From contig PAFU01000035.1 of assembly GCA_002704225.1 (NCBI GenBank), positions 56,032 through 120,031 on the forward strand: a stretch of 64,000 nt of DNA, given 5' to 3'. Made by a program: the position numbers and the translations under genes. The stretch's first letter is position 1, and every line of letters begins with the position of its first letter. This document shows, piece by piece, positions 8,960-16,569 of this stretch. The notes beneath the pieces were generated by a model, which saw only the letters and a program-made list of their open reading frames with translations, was not told the origin of the DNA and searched no databases. Origin of the DNA: Gammaproteobacteria bacterium (GTDB lineage Bacteria; Pseudomonadota; Gammaproteobacteria; Pseudomonadales; Azotimanducaceae).

Positions 8960-10069
8960 CTATAGCAGTCGCCTCACACGAGATCCTAAGCCTGTGTAGA
9001 CTTCATACGCGATGGTCTCAGCCTGTTGCGCGACATCGTCGACCGATAAATTGGCTCCAAAAATTTCCACCCACTCGCCCTCCTGCAGATTGCAGTCTTC
9101 GGTGTCTGGCAGCTCTACCACCAATGAATCCATGCTGATACGTCCCACAATAGGAAAGCGATGCCCCCGGAAGTAGACGTGCCCTCGGTTAGACAGCAGT
9201 CTGGGTATCCCATCCGCATAGCCCGCGCCAATGGTCGCTAAACGAGATGCCTCGCTGACTCGATAGGTGCTCCCATAGCCAACCTCGGCGCCGGCCTCGA
9301 CTTGCCGTACCTGAAGCACCTGCGCTTCCAACGTCGCCACGTTCGCTAGCCTTTGTTTCGCCGGCTGAGAGTCTCTTTCAATATGAGGATTCACGCCGTA
9401 CAGGCCAATCCCCAACCGATCGATGTCCCTTGGAACATCCGCCAATTCACTTGCGGATGCGCCGTGGTCTGATAACGCCGCTGCGCTGTTGTTCGTACTG
9501 AACAGCACGCCGGGAAATTGATCACGCAGTGGCGGGACCCAGGCAGCAAAACGACCCAGCTGCTCTCGCCGCATGGGGTTGCTCCATTCATCGGCCCGGG
9601 CAAAGTGCGTCATTACCAACTCCAGCTCAAGGGCGGGTAGCGCCCTTAGGTCATAATCCGAGGGCAGACCCAGCCGATGCATGCCCGTATCAATATGCAG
9701 GGCCGCCGGTACAGGGTCCGGTAATTGTGACCACAGGGCGCACTGATGGTGGGTATTCAGTACCGGCGTGAGTCGGTGGATTGTCAGTTCGTCCAAAGTT
9801 TGCGCAGTCGCGCCAGCAAGCACATAGATCCGTGCATCCGGTAACACGCCACGAAGTTCAATTCCCTCCTCCGCCACCGCCACAAAGAACCGCCGACACC
9901 CTTCTTGCCACAAGCGCCGCGCGATTGGATCAAGGCCCAAGCCATAGGCATTGGCTTTAACGACTGCTGCAGCCTGATCCACAGGCAAGGCCTCTGATCC
10001 GCGTTGCCGAAGAAGATGGAAGTTATGCGCAAGCGCATCAAGATCAAGATGAAGGCGAGGAGAAGTCAT
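8960..10069 (-). CDS. alr: Alanine racemase
   Basis: 369-residue PLP enzyme that interconverts L- and D-alanine for peptidoglycan. The N-terminal TIM barrel carries the PLP lysine Lys38 in AAVVKANAYGLG; the second catalytic base is Tyr265 in VGYGSTYR. The C-terminal beta domain has GRISMDSLVVE. Length and motifs are complete. It starts 21 bp after the cytochrome c4 gene. The more usual neighbours dnaB or dadA are absent, so whether it is the biosynthetic (Alr) or catabolic (DadX) form cannot be decided; the adjacent aminotransferase leaves catabolism open. Confidence 0.93.
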   Translation of the reverse strand: MTSPRLHLDLDALAHNFHLLRQRGSEALPVDQAAAVVKANAYGLGLDPIARRLWQEGCRRFFVAVAEEGIELRGVLPDARIYVLAGATAQTLDELTIHRLTPVLNTHHQCALWSQLPDPVPAALHIDTGMHRLGLPSDYDLRALPALELELVMTHFARADEWSNPMRREQLGRFAAWVPPLRDQFPGVLFSTNNSAAALSDHGASASELADVPRDIDRLGIGLYGVNPHIERDSQPAKQRLANVATLEAQVLQVRQVEAGAEVGYGSTYRVSEASRLATIGAGYADGIPRLLSNRGHVYFRGHRFPIVGRISMDSLVVELPDTEDCNLQEGEWVEIFGANLSVDDVAQQAETIAYEVYTGLGSRVRRLL

Positions 10070-10090
10070 AGGATTACGTCTGATGAAACT

Positions 10091-10774
10091 CTAGGGGATG
10101 AGCGTGTTGATGTAGGCGACCACGTCCCGATAGTCCTCAGGATTTTGCAACACACCCATCATGGCCTTCATTTGCCGGCCACCGTGATCACTGGGCGCAT
10201 AGCCGCGCTTGCCGGCCGCAAAATTCTCCAGCTGCGCAACCAAATACCAATCGTTTTGTCCTGCCAACCGTGGGGCTGCCATCATTTCCAGGCCTTGCGC
10301 CCTATCCCCGTGACAGCTCGCGCAGGTTACGTATAGGCCCTTGCCCCGATCAGTATCTCCATTCACGGTTTCGGCGCTTTTGTTGTCCGGGAAGCGTTCT
10401 ACATAGGCGACCAAATCTTCCAGCGCTTGGTTCGAGGCTAGCTTAGGACCTTTCGACATCGCTGCCATTTGCCGCCCCTTAGCATCGTCCGGAGCCGCTC
10501 CTCGGGCGCCGGATTGAAAGTGCTGCAACTGCTTCAGCAAATAGAACCCTTGCTGGCCAGCAATCTTCGGAGCACTCATTGCACGATTACCCTGCCCCTC
10601 AGCGCCATGGCATGCGGTGCATACCGGATACAGACCTCGGCCCGCTTCCGCGCTTCCTGCAGCCCAAGTTGACGACATGCTCGCCGCACACCACAGCATA
10701 ACCAGCCAAAGCTGGGGCGCCTTTCGTCCCCTTTGGCTTGCTAGCGTTTTATTGGTTTGATCTGTCGCATTCAC
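10091..10774 (-). CDS. Diheme cytochrome c4-type protein (copy 1)
   Basis: 227 residues: signal peptide/anchor up to about residue 39, then two homologous class-I cytochrome domains. Haem sites are Cys52-Thr-Ala-Cys55-His56 and Cys151-Ala-Ser-Cys154-His155, each followed by the c4-type APKIAGQ / APRLAGQ and a Met-rich axial-ligand region (AAMSKG; MKAMMG). It is a periplasmic electron carrier. The N-terminus is longer and more basic than usual before the hydrophobic stretch, so the true start could be a few residues downstream. A second, shorter c4 lies at 23.6-24.2 kb beside dsbA. The two differ in linker and signal sequence and are not a recent duplication. Confidence 0.88.
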   Translation of the reverse strand: MNATDQTNKTLASQRGRKAPQLWLVMLWCAASMSSTWAAGSAEAGRGLYPVCTACHGAEGQGNRAMSAPKIAGQQGFYLLKQLQHFQSGARGAAPDDAKGRQMAAMSKGPKLASNQALEDLVAYVERFPDNKSAETVNGDTDRGKGLYVTCASCHGDRAQGLEMMAAPRLAGQNDWYLVAQLENFAAGKRGYAPSDHGGRQMKAMMGVLQNPEDYRDVVAYINTLIP

Positions 10775-10880
10775 GCATCGCTCCTGACCGCATCCCCTTT
10801 CGGGTTTGCAAATTTTTTCTCAATAGCGCCAAACTATAGTCTTGTCTGTTCAGCAGCGACACATCAACCCGGACCCGATT

Positions 10881-11990
10881 ATGACGGCAGTATCAACAAC
10901 CCCAACCAGCGGTCGGATTGTCACGCTCATGCACGACTCCGTCGCGCTTCGAGACAACCCCCTCGGCGACCCTCATCAACGCAAACTGTCCGTCTATCTG
11001 CCTGCCGCCTATGACGCACCACGCAATGCACGTCGCCGCTTCATCACACTCTATGACTTAGCGGGCTTTACCAGCAGCGGCCTCAGTCATCTCAATTGGC
11101 GGAATTTTGATGAAAACCTGCCAGAAAAACTGGACCGATTGATACAGACCAAGCGGATGCCGCCGGTCATTGTGGTATTTCCCGACTGCTTTACGCGTCT
11201 TGGCGGCAATCAGTACATCAATTCCAGTGCCATTGGTGCTTATGCCGATTACTTGAACGACGAACTCGTACCCTTTGTCGATCGTGAATTTCGTACGTTG
11301 GCGGATGCCCAACATCGTGGCTGTTTTGGCAAATCATCCGGCGGCTTTGGCGCCATGCGCTTGGGTATGGCGCACCCGAATATTTGGGGCGCGATCGCCA
11401 ATCACTCCGGTGATGCGCACTTCGACTTTGTTTACGGTGCCGAGTGGCCTGCGGTACTGACGCATTTGCAAAAGTTCGCAGCGCCGGCGCTAAAACCCGG
11501 CAAACGGGTCGTTAAACCCCAATCATCACCGGGCGAAGACGACGGCCGCGTACAACGTTTTTTGGCCCATGTTGCAAACTGCCCGCCCAATGGTGAACAA
11601 CCGTTGTCCGGCAGAGACATCATGTCACTGATGTTAGTCGCCATGGCGGCAACCTATGATCCGAATCCGGACGCTCCTAACGGGTTTTACCTACCCTTTG
11701 ATCTGAATACCGGTGAGCGCATCGATGTCCGCTGGCGTGCTTGGCTGAAACACGACCCCATCAATAGGGTGCGGGCCAATCAGGCCCGACTGGCCAAACT
11801 GCGTGGCATTTACATCGATTGCGGATGGCAAGATCAGTTCCATATTCACTATGGCGCACGACAGTTGTCCATGCGGCTCAATCAATGCGGCATCACTCAT
11901 CGCTACGAGGAGTTTGCCGGAACACACTCAGGTATTGATCACCGGTTGGATGTCAGCCTGCCGTTTTTGGCCAACTCCCTAAAGGGATAA
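10881..11990 (+). CDS. Alpha/beta-hydrolase, putative esterase (esterase D/enterochelin-esterase-like)
   Basis: 369 residues of a cytoplasmic alpha/beta hydrolase. The nucleophile elbow is GKSSGGFGAMRL with Ser152, followed by the probable acid in YIDCGWQDQFH and the catalytic His in FAGTHSGIDHRL near the C-terminus. No signal peptide is seen. The family resembles esterases annotated as 'enterochelin esterase-like' but the N-terminal immunoglobulin-like domain is missing, so siderophore hydrolysis is not implied. ATG at 10881 is preferred over a TTG at 10842; the ribosome site is weak. Divergent from the cytochrome c4 gene and convergent with the next gene (4 bp gap). Confidence 0.75.
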   Translation: MTAVSTTPTSGRIVTLMHDSVALRDNPLGDPHQRKLSVYLPAAYDAPRNARRRFITLYDLAGFTSSGLSHLNWRNFDENLPEKLDRLIQTKRMPPVIVVFPDCFTRLGGNQYINSSAIGAYADYLNDELVPFVDREFRTLADAQHRGCFGKSSGGFGAMRLGMAHPNIWGAIANHSGDAHFDFVYGAEWPAVLTHLQKFAAPALKPGKRVVKPQSSPGEDDGRVQRFLAHVANCPPNGEQPLSGRDIMSLMLVAMAATYDPNPDAPNGFYLPFDLNTGERIDVRWRAWLKHDPINRVRANQARLAKLRGIYIDCGWQDQFHIHYGARQLSMRLNQCGITHRYEEFAGTHSGIDHRLDVSLPFLANSLKG

Positions 11991-11994
11991 GGGA

Positions 11995-13014
11995 TCAGCG
12001 TTTGGCAACGGTTTTGTGAAGCATGACATCGAGTTCCGTCAGTTTATCCAACTCCAAAAGGCGAAGAGCTTTCGCGACGTCAATGTCGTCGTCGTGATCT
12101 AACACACCCAACATGGCGCGGGTCACCGGCGGTTCGGACATGAACAACTCCAAAAACCAAGCCATGGTGTAACCCAAAAACATCGGAATCGAGCGGACGC
12201 GTGTTGTGCGGCCAATCGCCGCCGCTGCCCGACGGTAAAGTTCGGCACGGGTTAGGCTCTCGGGCCCGGCCAAATCCAGTCCGCCGTCAAGTCCAAGCCG
12301 GGCTGCGCTGCAAATCGCATCGATCACGTCATCAGCATAAATGGGTTGCTCTAAGCTGCCGGCGCGAAACGTAACGGAACTGTTGAGATTCGCCCGTTGG
12401 GTGAGCATTTTACTGGCGTAATCCCGTTCACCAATCACCATGGGCACACGGAGGGTGCACGCAGGTATTGGGCATCGGTAAAGGATTCGCTCGGCACGCC
12501 CCTTGGACGCCAAACACGCGTTGTTAGATTCAGGCTTTGCACCAAGAATGGAAAGGTAAGTAATGTGCTCAACCGACGTATCCTTCAGCGCTCTAGACAG
12601 TGATGTGCAACTGGATTCGTGAGCTGTGGCATATGTCGCATTCTTACTGGACTTGAGAATTCCCACCAGATGCACCGCGTATTGCGCGCCGTAGGCGGCT
12701 TGAGCGAGCAACATTGTCTCTGCGTAGTCGATCACTTCGATACGTAGCTGGCTGGTAGCACTGAACACTCGGGTTAACTCCCGCTCAGCTCTACCGCTGC
12801 GCACTACCGCCGTGATCATTGCTCCTTCGCTTAGCAGCCTGCGAATCAATCGCTGACCGAGGTTTCCATTGGCTCCCGTAATGAACCAACTCTCCGGCTG
12901 CTTTTCTTCTTCAACCTCAGGTTGTTCTTGGATACCTGATTCCGATGTGTTGGCAGAGCCTGCTTCCACCTCGTCAGCCGTTGCTTTTACGCCTTCCGTT
13001 TGCTCTTCGGACAT
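11995..13014 (-). CDS. Atypical SDR (NAD(P)-binding, NmrA/NDUFA9-like) with acidic N-terminal tail
   Basis: 339 residues. Residues 1-40 form a strikingly acidic, Glu-rich low-complexity tail. A Rossmann domain begins with WFITGANGNLGQRLIRRLL (TGxxGxxG), followed by an extended SDR fold that lacks the usual Tyr-x-x-x-Lys active site, as in the atypical NmrA/NDUFA9-like group, which often sense rather than reduce nucleotides. A hydrophobic segment near residues 265-285 (FLGYTMAWFLELF) may contact the membrane. No function can be assigned. It is convergent with the esterase and divergent from the lipoprotein gene. Confidence 0.72.
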   Translation of the reverse strand: MSEEQTEGVKATADEVEAGSANTSESGIQEQPEVEEEKQPESWFITGANGNLGQRLIRRLLSEGAMITAVVRSGRAERELTRVFSATSQLRIEVIDYAETMLLAQAAYGAQYAVHLVGILKSSKNATYATAHESSCTSLSRALKDTSVEHITYLSILGAKPESNNACLASKGRAERILYRCPIPACTLRVPMVIGERDYASKMLTQRANLNSSVTFRAGSLEQPIYADDVIDAICSAARLGLDGGLDLAGPESLTRAELYRRAAAAIGRTTRVRSIPMFLGYTMAWFLELFMSEPPVTRAMLGVLDHDDDIDVAKALRLLELDKLTELDVMLHKTVAKR

Positions 13015-13118
13015 AATTTCTCACCAGTGCTTGGACAGCAGGGCCCTCCATTCTCGTTTGAGAGATGATACATTGAAACTTCACGTAAGCTTGCGATATC
13101 CGAAAGAGACCTTAGTCC

Positions 13119-13586
13119 ATGCCTATGCTCAAACAAACCCATCTCAGGCACACCTCACTCTGGATTGTCGGCGCCTTCCTACTCAGTTCTTGCGGCGCCC
13201 CCCTAGGGCCGATTCCCGGAGGCAAATTAGAAGGCGAGCTATCGCCCTGGCCAGCCAATTGGGATCACGCGGAAGACTGTGAAAACGTGTTGTTGGAAAC
13301 CGATCCTGCTGACCCTTATTCGGTCACGATCTGGGGCGTGGGGGTTAAAGACGAATTTTTCGTCGGCGCATCAGCCCGCTCAAATCAGTGGGCCCGAAAA
13401 ATCGAAAGCGACCCCCGAGTGGTCCTAGACGTGGACGGCACACTGTATCGTGCTCATGCCGAGATCTTAACGGATGCCAAAACAGCCGAAATTGTGGCGA
13501 ACAAGTTCTTCGACAAGTACGACATGGACCCAGAAAACTTGGAAGGCGACGGCGCGTTCTATCGATTAACGCGTCGACCCCAATAA
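13119..13586 (+). CDS. Putative lipoprotein with a split-barrel (FMN/F420-type) nitroreductase-like domain
   Basis: 155 residues. A short signal peptide ends in the lipobox LLSSC with Cys25, so the mature protein is probably lipid-anchored. The remaining 130 residues (PGGKLEGEL..WP..W.. then LETDPADPYSVTIWGVGVKDEFFVGA and a WARKIESDPRVVLDVDG strand pair) resemble the deazaflavin/FMN-binding split-barrel proteins of the Ddn/PNPOx-like type that bind cofactor at a dimer interface. Export of such a domain is unusual. I do not recognise a characterised homologue, so activity is unproven. It reads toward the CDP-alcohol phosphatidyltransferase gene. Confidence 0.6.
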   Translation: MPMLKQTHLRHTSLWIVGAFLLSSCGAPLGPIPGGKLEGELSPWPANWDHAEDCENVLLETDPADPYSVTIWGVGVKDEFFVGASARSNQWARKIESDPRVVLDVDGTLYRAHAEILTDAKTAEIVANKFFDKYDMDPENLEGDGAFYRLTRRPQ

Positions 13587-13641
13587 CTCTTGCCCTCATC
13601 AGCACCTGCGAGGACTACAAGGCCGCTTGGCAATTTGCACC

Positions 13642-14274
13642 ATGAGCAGAGACAAAAGCGCTAAATCAGTCCGCCCAAACGCATCGGGCGGTTCAATCGT
13701 CAATCCAGCCAATGTTCTGACCGCCACTAGGTTACTGCTTATTCCCTTATTGGTCTGGACTATCATTGGCGCTCAGTGGCTCATGGCTGCGATCACGATT
13801 ACGTTAGCTATCGCTACTGACGTCTACGACGGCAAGCTCGCCCGACACTACAACAGCGCATCACCTCTGGGCGGATTTTTCGATCACGGCACCGATGCGT
13901 TGCTGGTGAGCAGCAGCGCATGGGCTCTGGCGCAAACCGGTCTGATTCACCCATGGCTCTGGCCCTTTATCGGATTAGCCTTTGCCCAGTACGCATTGGA
14001 CTCCAAGATCCTTCTGGGGCGCGTTCTGCGCACCAGTAAACTGGGCAAGTACAATGGCATTGGCTATTACGCATTGGCCTGCACCGCTATTGGCAGCCAG
14101 ACCTTGGCGGTTTTGTTTCAGACGCCGCTTCAGCACTGGCCAGTACTCCAGCAGTGCCTCCAGTGGCTTGATCGAGGGGTCGCACTGGCGGCTTGGTTGT
14201 TGTTAGCCAGCACAATCCTCTCAATGGGTGAACGAGGAATCCACCTTCTGCGCACGGACCCTCAAGACCACTAA
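13642..14274 (+). CDS. CDP-alcohol phosphatidyltransferase family membrane enzyme
   Basis: 210 residues, mostly hydrophobic with five to six membrane helices. The family metal-binding motif is exact: D-x2-D-G-x2-A-R-x8-G-x3-D-x3-D, spanning about residues 61-87 (DVYDGKLAR to GTDA). Such enzymes join a CDP-linked lipid to an alcohol, as in phosphatidylglycerophosphate or phosphatidylinositol synthesis. The canonical pgsA would be expected elsewhere beside uvrC, so this is probably an additional enzyme. ATG 13642 is chosen over a TTG 15 bases earlier; neither has a strong ribosome site. Ends 5 bp before the convergent 14280 gene. Confidence 0.82.
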   Translation: MSRDKSAKSVRPNASGGSIVNPANVLTATRLLLIPLLVWTIIGAQWLMAAITITLAIATDVYDGKLARHYNSASPLGGFFDHGTDALLVSSSAWALAQTGLIHPWLWPFIGLAFAQYALDSKILLGRVLRTSKLGKYNGIGYYALACTAIGSQTLAVLFQTPLQHWPVLQQCLQWLDRGVALAAWLLLASTILSMGERGIHLLRTDPQDH

Positions 14275-14279
14275 ATCGC

Positions 14280-15281
14280 TTATACCGCCTCTTTGTCGAA
14301 CAGTTCGGCATTCGCCTTAGGCAAAAACACCACTCCGATGGCTGCATTAAACAGGACAAAGAAGGTGTGCATGATCAGGCTGAACACCCCCACCTCTGGA
14401 AATTCCGGAAACAAGACCGTCCAGAGCAACAGTGCGCCGGCATGAAACGGCAGCGGCAGGGCTGCCGCGAGGAAAATCACGGGCAAAAACGCCAGCATCT
14501 GGCCAAAACCCACGTCTACGTTAAACAGCTGCAGCGCAAAGGTGTAAACCAGCACAGCGCCAATCAAATTAGGCGCCTTGAAGAGCAGCAATAACAGATA
14601 TTGTATTGGGCGCGCTTCTCGAAACGCACGGAATATCTGCGCATCACGAATTTTAGGAAATTCGCCGAATACACCGCGAAAAAACAGAATATGAAGGGGC
14701 AAATAACAGACTGCGCCGGCAAATACGGCGGGCAAAATGAAATCCAGGCGAATCTGAGTCGAGGCCTCTTGCACCAGTTCGTAGTAAATCAACACACCAA
14801 TGCCAGAGAAAAACAACAGCTGATAAATTTCCATCAAACCCAGCATCACCATAGTAGACAGCGCTTGCCAACCCGGTACGTCATGACGCTTGGCGAGGTA
14901 TAAAGACATGGCGCCCTTACCCACCTGTTCATTCACTAGGGACAAAATATAGGCGCTGGCCCGAATCGGAAGCACTTGGACTAATCGCAACTGCGGCGCA
15001 TTGAACCAGCGTATGGCTCGCCAAGTCGCGTGAGAATCGACGCTGAAAAAAAACAACGAGTAAGGAATCATGACCATTAGCCAAACGGTCCAGTCTGCTT
15101 CGGAAAAAAATCGAAGCAAATATTCCACTACGGTGAGGCTTTCTCGCGCTGCCGTCGCCTCTGTTCGGGTATACACCAGATAAAAGCAAAACAACGTGAC
15201 CGCCCAGGTCGCCACTTTGAATAGCCAGCCTTTTCCGGGTTTTGGGGCTGGCTGATCCGATCCGTGTTCAATTTCTGACAT
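14280..15281 (-). CDS. Polytopic membrane protein, LPG-synthase-TM (UPF0104)-like
   Basis: 333 residues with about seven to eight predicted membrane helices after a short Lys/Pro-rich cytoplasmic tail (residues 1-18). The segment LVNEQVGKGAMSLYLAKR and the repeated long hydrophobic helices recall the flippase half of lysyl-phosphatidylglycerol synthase (UPF0104/AglD family), without the cytosolic aminoacyltransferase domain. Possible role: lipid or lipid-linked intermediate translocation. Tail-to-tail contact with a CDP-alcohol phosphatidyltransferase suggests related lipid chemistry, but the two are on opposite strands. Function unassigned. Confidence 0.6.
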   Translation of the reverse strand: MSEIEHGSDQPAPKPGKGWLFKVATWAVTLFCFYLVYTRTEATAARESLTVVEYLLRFFSEADWTVWLMVMIPYSLFFFSVDSHATWRAIRWFNAPQLRLVQVLPIRASAYILSLVNEQVGKGAMSLYLAKRHDVPGWQALSTMVMLGLMEIYQLLFFSGIGVLIYYELVQEASTQIRLDFILPAVFAGAVCYLPLHILFFRGVFGEFPKIRDAQIFRAFREARPIQYLLLLLFKAPNLIGAVLVYTFALQLFNVDVGFGQMLAFLPVIFLAAALPLPFHAGALLLWTVLFPEFPEVGVFSLIMHTFFVLFNAAIGVVFLPKANAELFDKEAV

Positions 15282-15335
15282 GTTGTCTCCGCTGTCTAAT
15301 CGTCAGTTCGAATCGCCACTCTGGCAAAACGCATC

Positions 15336-16538
15336 TTAGCCCGCTATCGCATAGGTCATGGCTTTGAACTCATGGCTAAAGGGATGCCAGAAACCCGGCA
15401 TCCGTTGGGTCAAGCAGAACCCCGTTAGATTAGCCTCAGGCGCCATCCAGCTATGCGTGCCTGCCATACCGCCCCAGTGATATTCACCCAAGGCCGTTGG
15501 CGGATCATCGGCTTGCAGCTCGGTTTTCAGCGCAAAGCCCAGGCCAAAGGCCGTTCCAGGCATCGCCCACATGGGGAAGGCGACCTGCACCCCATCGGCT
15601 AACTGATTCGTGCGCATAAGCTGCAGCGTTTCGGCCTTGAGGATTCTGACACCCGCCCATTCGCCACCGTTTACCACCATGCGCAAGAATGCCGCGTAGT
15701 CGGGGACTGTGGAAACCAAACCGCCACCACCACTGAGCAGGGCGCGACGCGTATTATACTGGCCTGCATGGGAATCGTCGGCCTTGTTCAGACCAGGCTT
15801 CATTGGGTCAAAAATATCTTCAGGCGCATACATCGTCGTGAACCGGTCGGCTTTTTCCTCCGGCACCCAAAAGTCCGTATCTACCATGGCCAAGGGACCA
15901 AAGATCCGCATACGCAGGAACTCATCAAAGGTTTGCCCCGACAACACTTCTACTAAGCGGGCACAGACATCTGTTGCTACCGAGTAGCGCCAACTCGTTC
16001 CGGGTTCATAGGCCAAGGGAAGCTTGGCCACGCGCAGACAAAACTCTTCTAAATCGATGCTGGCATCCGCAAGCACATTAACCCCGCCGTTCATATAGGC
16101 CTGATCGATAACCGACGTGGGCTCAATAAACCCATAGCTGAGGCCCGCGCTGTGACTGAGTATGTGCCGCACGGAAATCATGTTTTTCGCCGGTGACGTG
16201 TCCGCCACCCCAGTCGCGTCAGGCTTGAGAACCTGGAGGTCACCAAACTCCGGCATGAATTTGGCCAGCGGGTCGTCCAAATCAAAGAGTCCCTCCTCGT
16301 GCAGCATCATCAATGCAACCGAGGTCACTAGCTTGGTATTGGAATACATGCGAAAAATGGCGTCCTTTCGCAGTGGTGTTTTGCTCTCGGTATCCATGTA
16401 GCCGAAGGTTTGATAATCGACCAAGTCCGTGCCTTTGAAGACCGCTGTTGCGCAACAAGAGAGAATGTCTTGGTCAATGTAAAATTGCATCCGCTCATGC
16501 ATTGCAGAAAAGTCGTAGCTTGAATCGGTTACGTTCAT
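15336..16538 (-). CDS. Serine hydrolase of the beta-lactamase/class C (EstB-like) family
   Basis: 400 residues without a signal peptide. Catalytic SxxK is Ser66-Asn-Thr-Lys69; the Tyr of the YxN-equivalent motif is Tyr185 in WRYSVATD; the third motif is the HSW of GTHSWMAP near residue 370 in place of KTG, as in EstB-type esterases. These are mostly esterases or transesterases acting on short acyl esters rather than antibiotic-resistance enzymes. ATG at 16538 with GAGG 5 bases upstream; an upstream frame start at 16622 overlaps the neighbouring gene and is rejected. It follows the M20 peptidase gene by 31 bp, so the two are probably co-transcribed. Confidence 0.85.
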   Translation of the reverse strand: MNVTDSSYDFSAMHERMQFYIDQDILSCCATAVFKGTDLVDYQTFGYMDTESKTPLRKDAIFRMYSNTKLVTSVALMMLHEEGLFDLDDPLAKFMPEFGDLQVLKPDATGVADTSPAKNMISVRHILSHSAGLSYGFIEPTSVIDQAYMNGGVNVLADASIDLEEFCLRVAKLPLAYEPGTSWRYSVATDVCARLVEVLSGQTFDEFLRMRIFGPLAMVDTDFWVPEEKADRFTTMYAPEDIFDPMKPGLNKADDSHAGQYNTRRALLSGGGGLVSTVPDYAAFLRMVVNGGEWAGVRILKAETLQLMRTNQLADGVQVAFPMWAMPGTAFGLGFALKTELQADDPPTALGEYHWGGMAGTHSWMAPEANLTGFCLTQRMPGFWHPFSHEFKAMTYAIAG

Positions 16539-16569
16539 AGGTTCCTCTCGGGTAGTTTCGTTTTGGCCA

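Noticed and set aside
10806..10839. Sigma-70 promoter for the esterase (TTGCAA ... TATAGT)
   Set aside because: Spacing of 22 bp between the elements is too long; only the TATAGT could be real.
15336..16538. Class C beta-lactamase
   Set aside because: No signal peptide and an HSW rather than KTG third motif; EstB-type esterase is the better reading.
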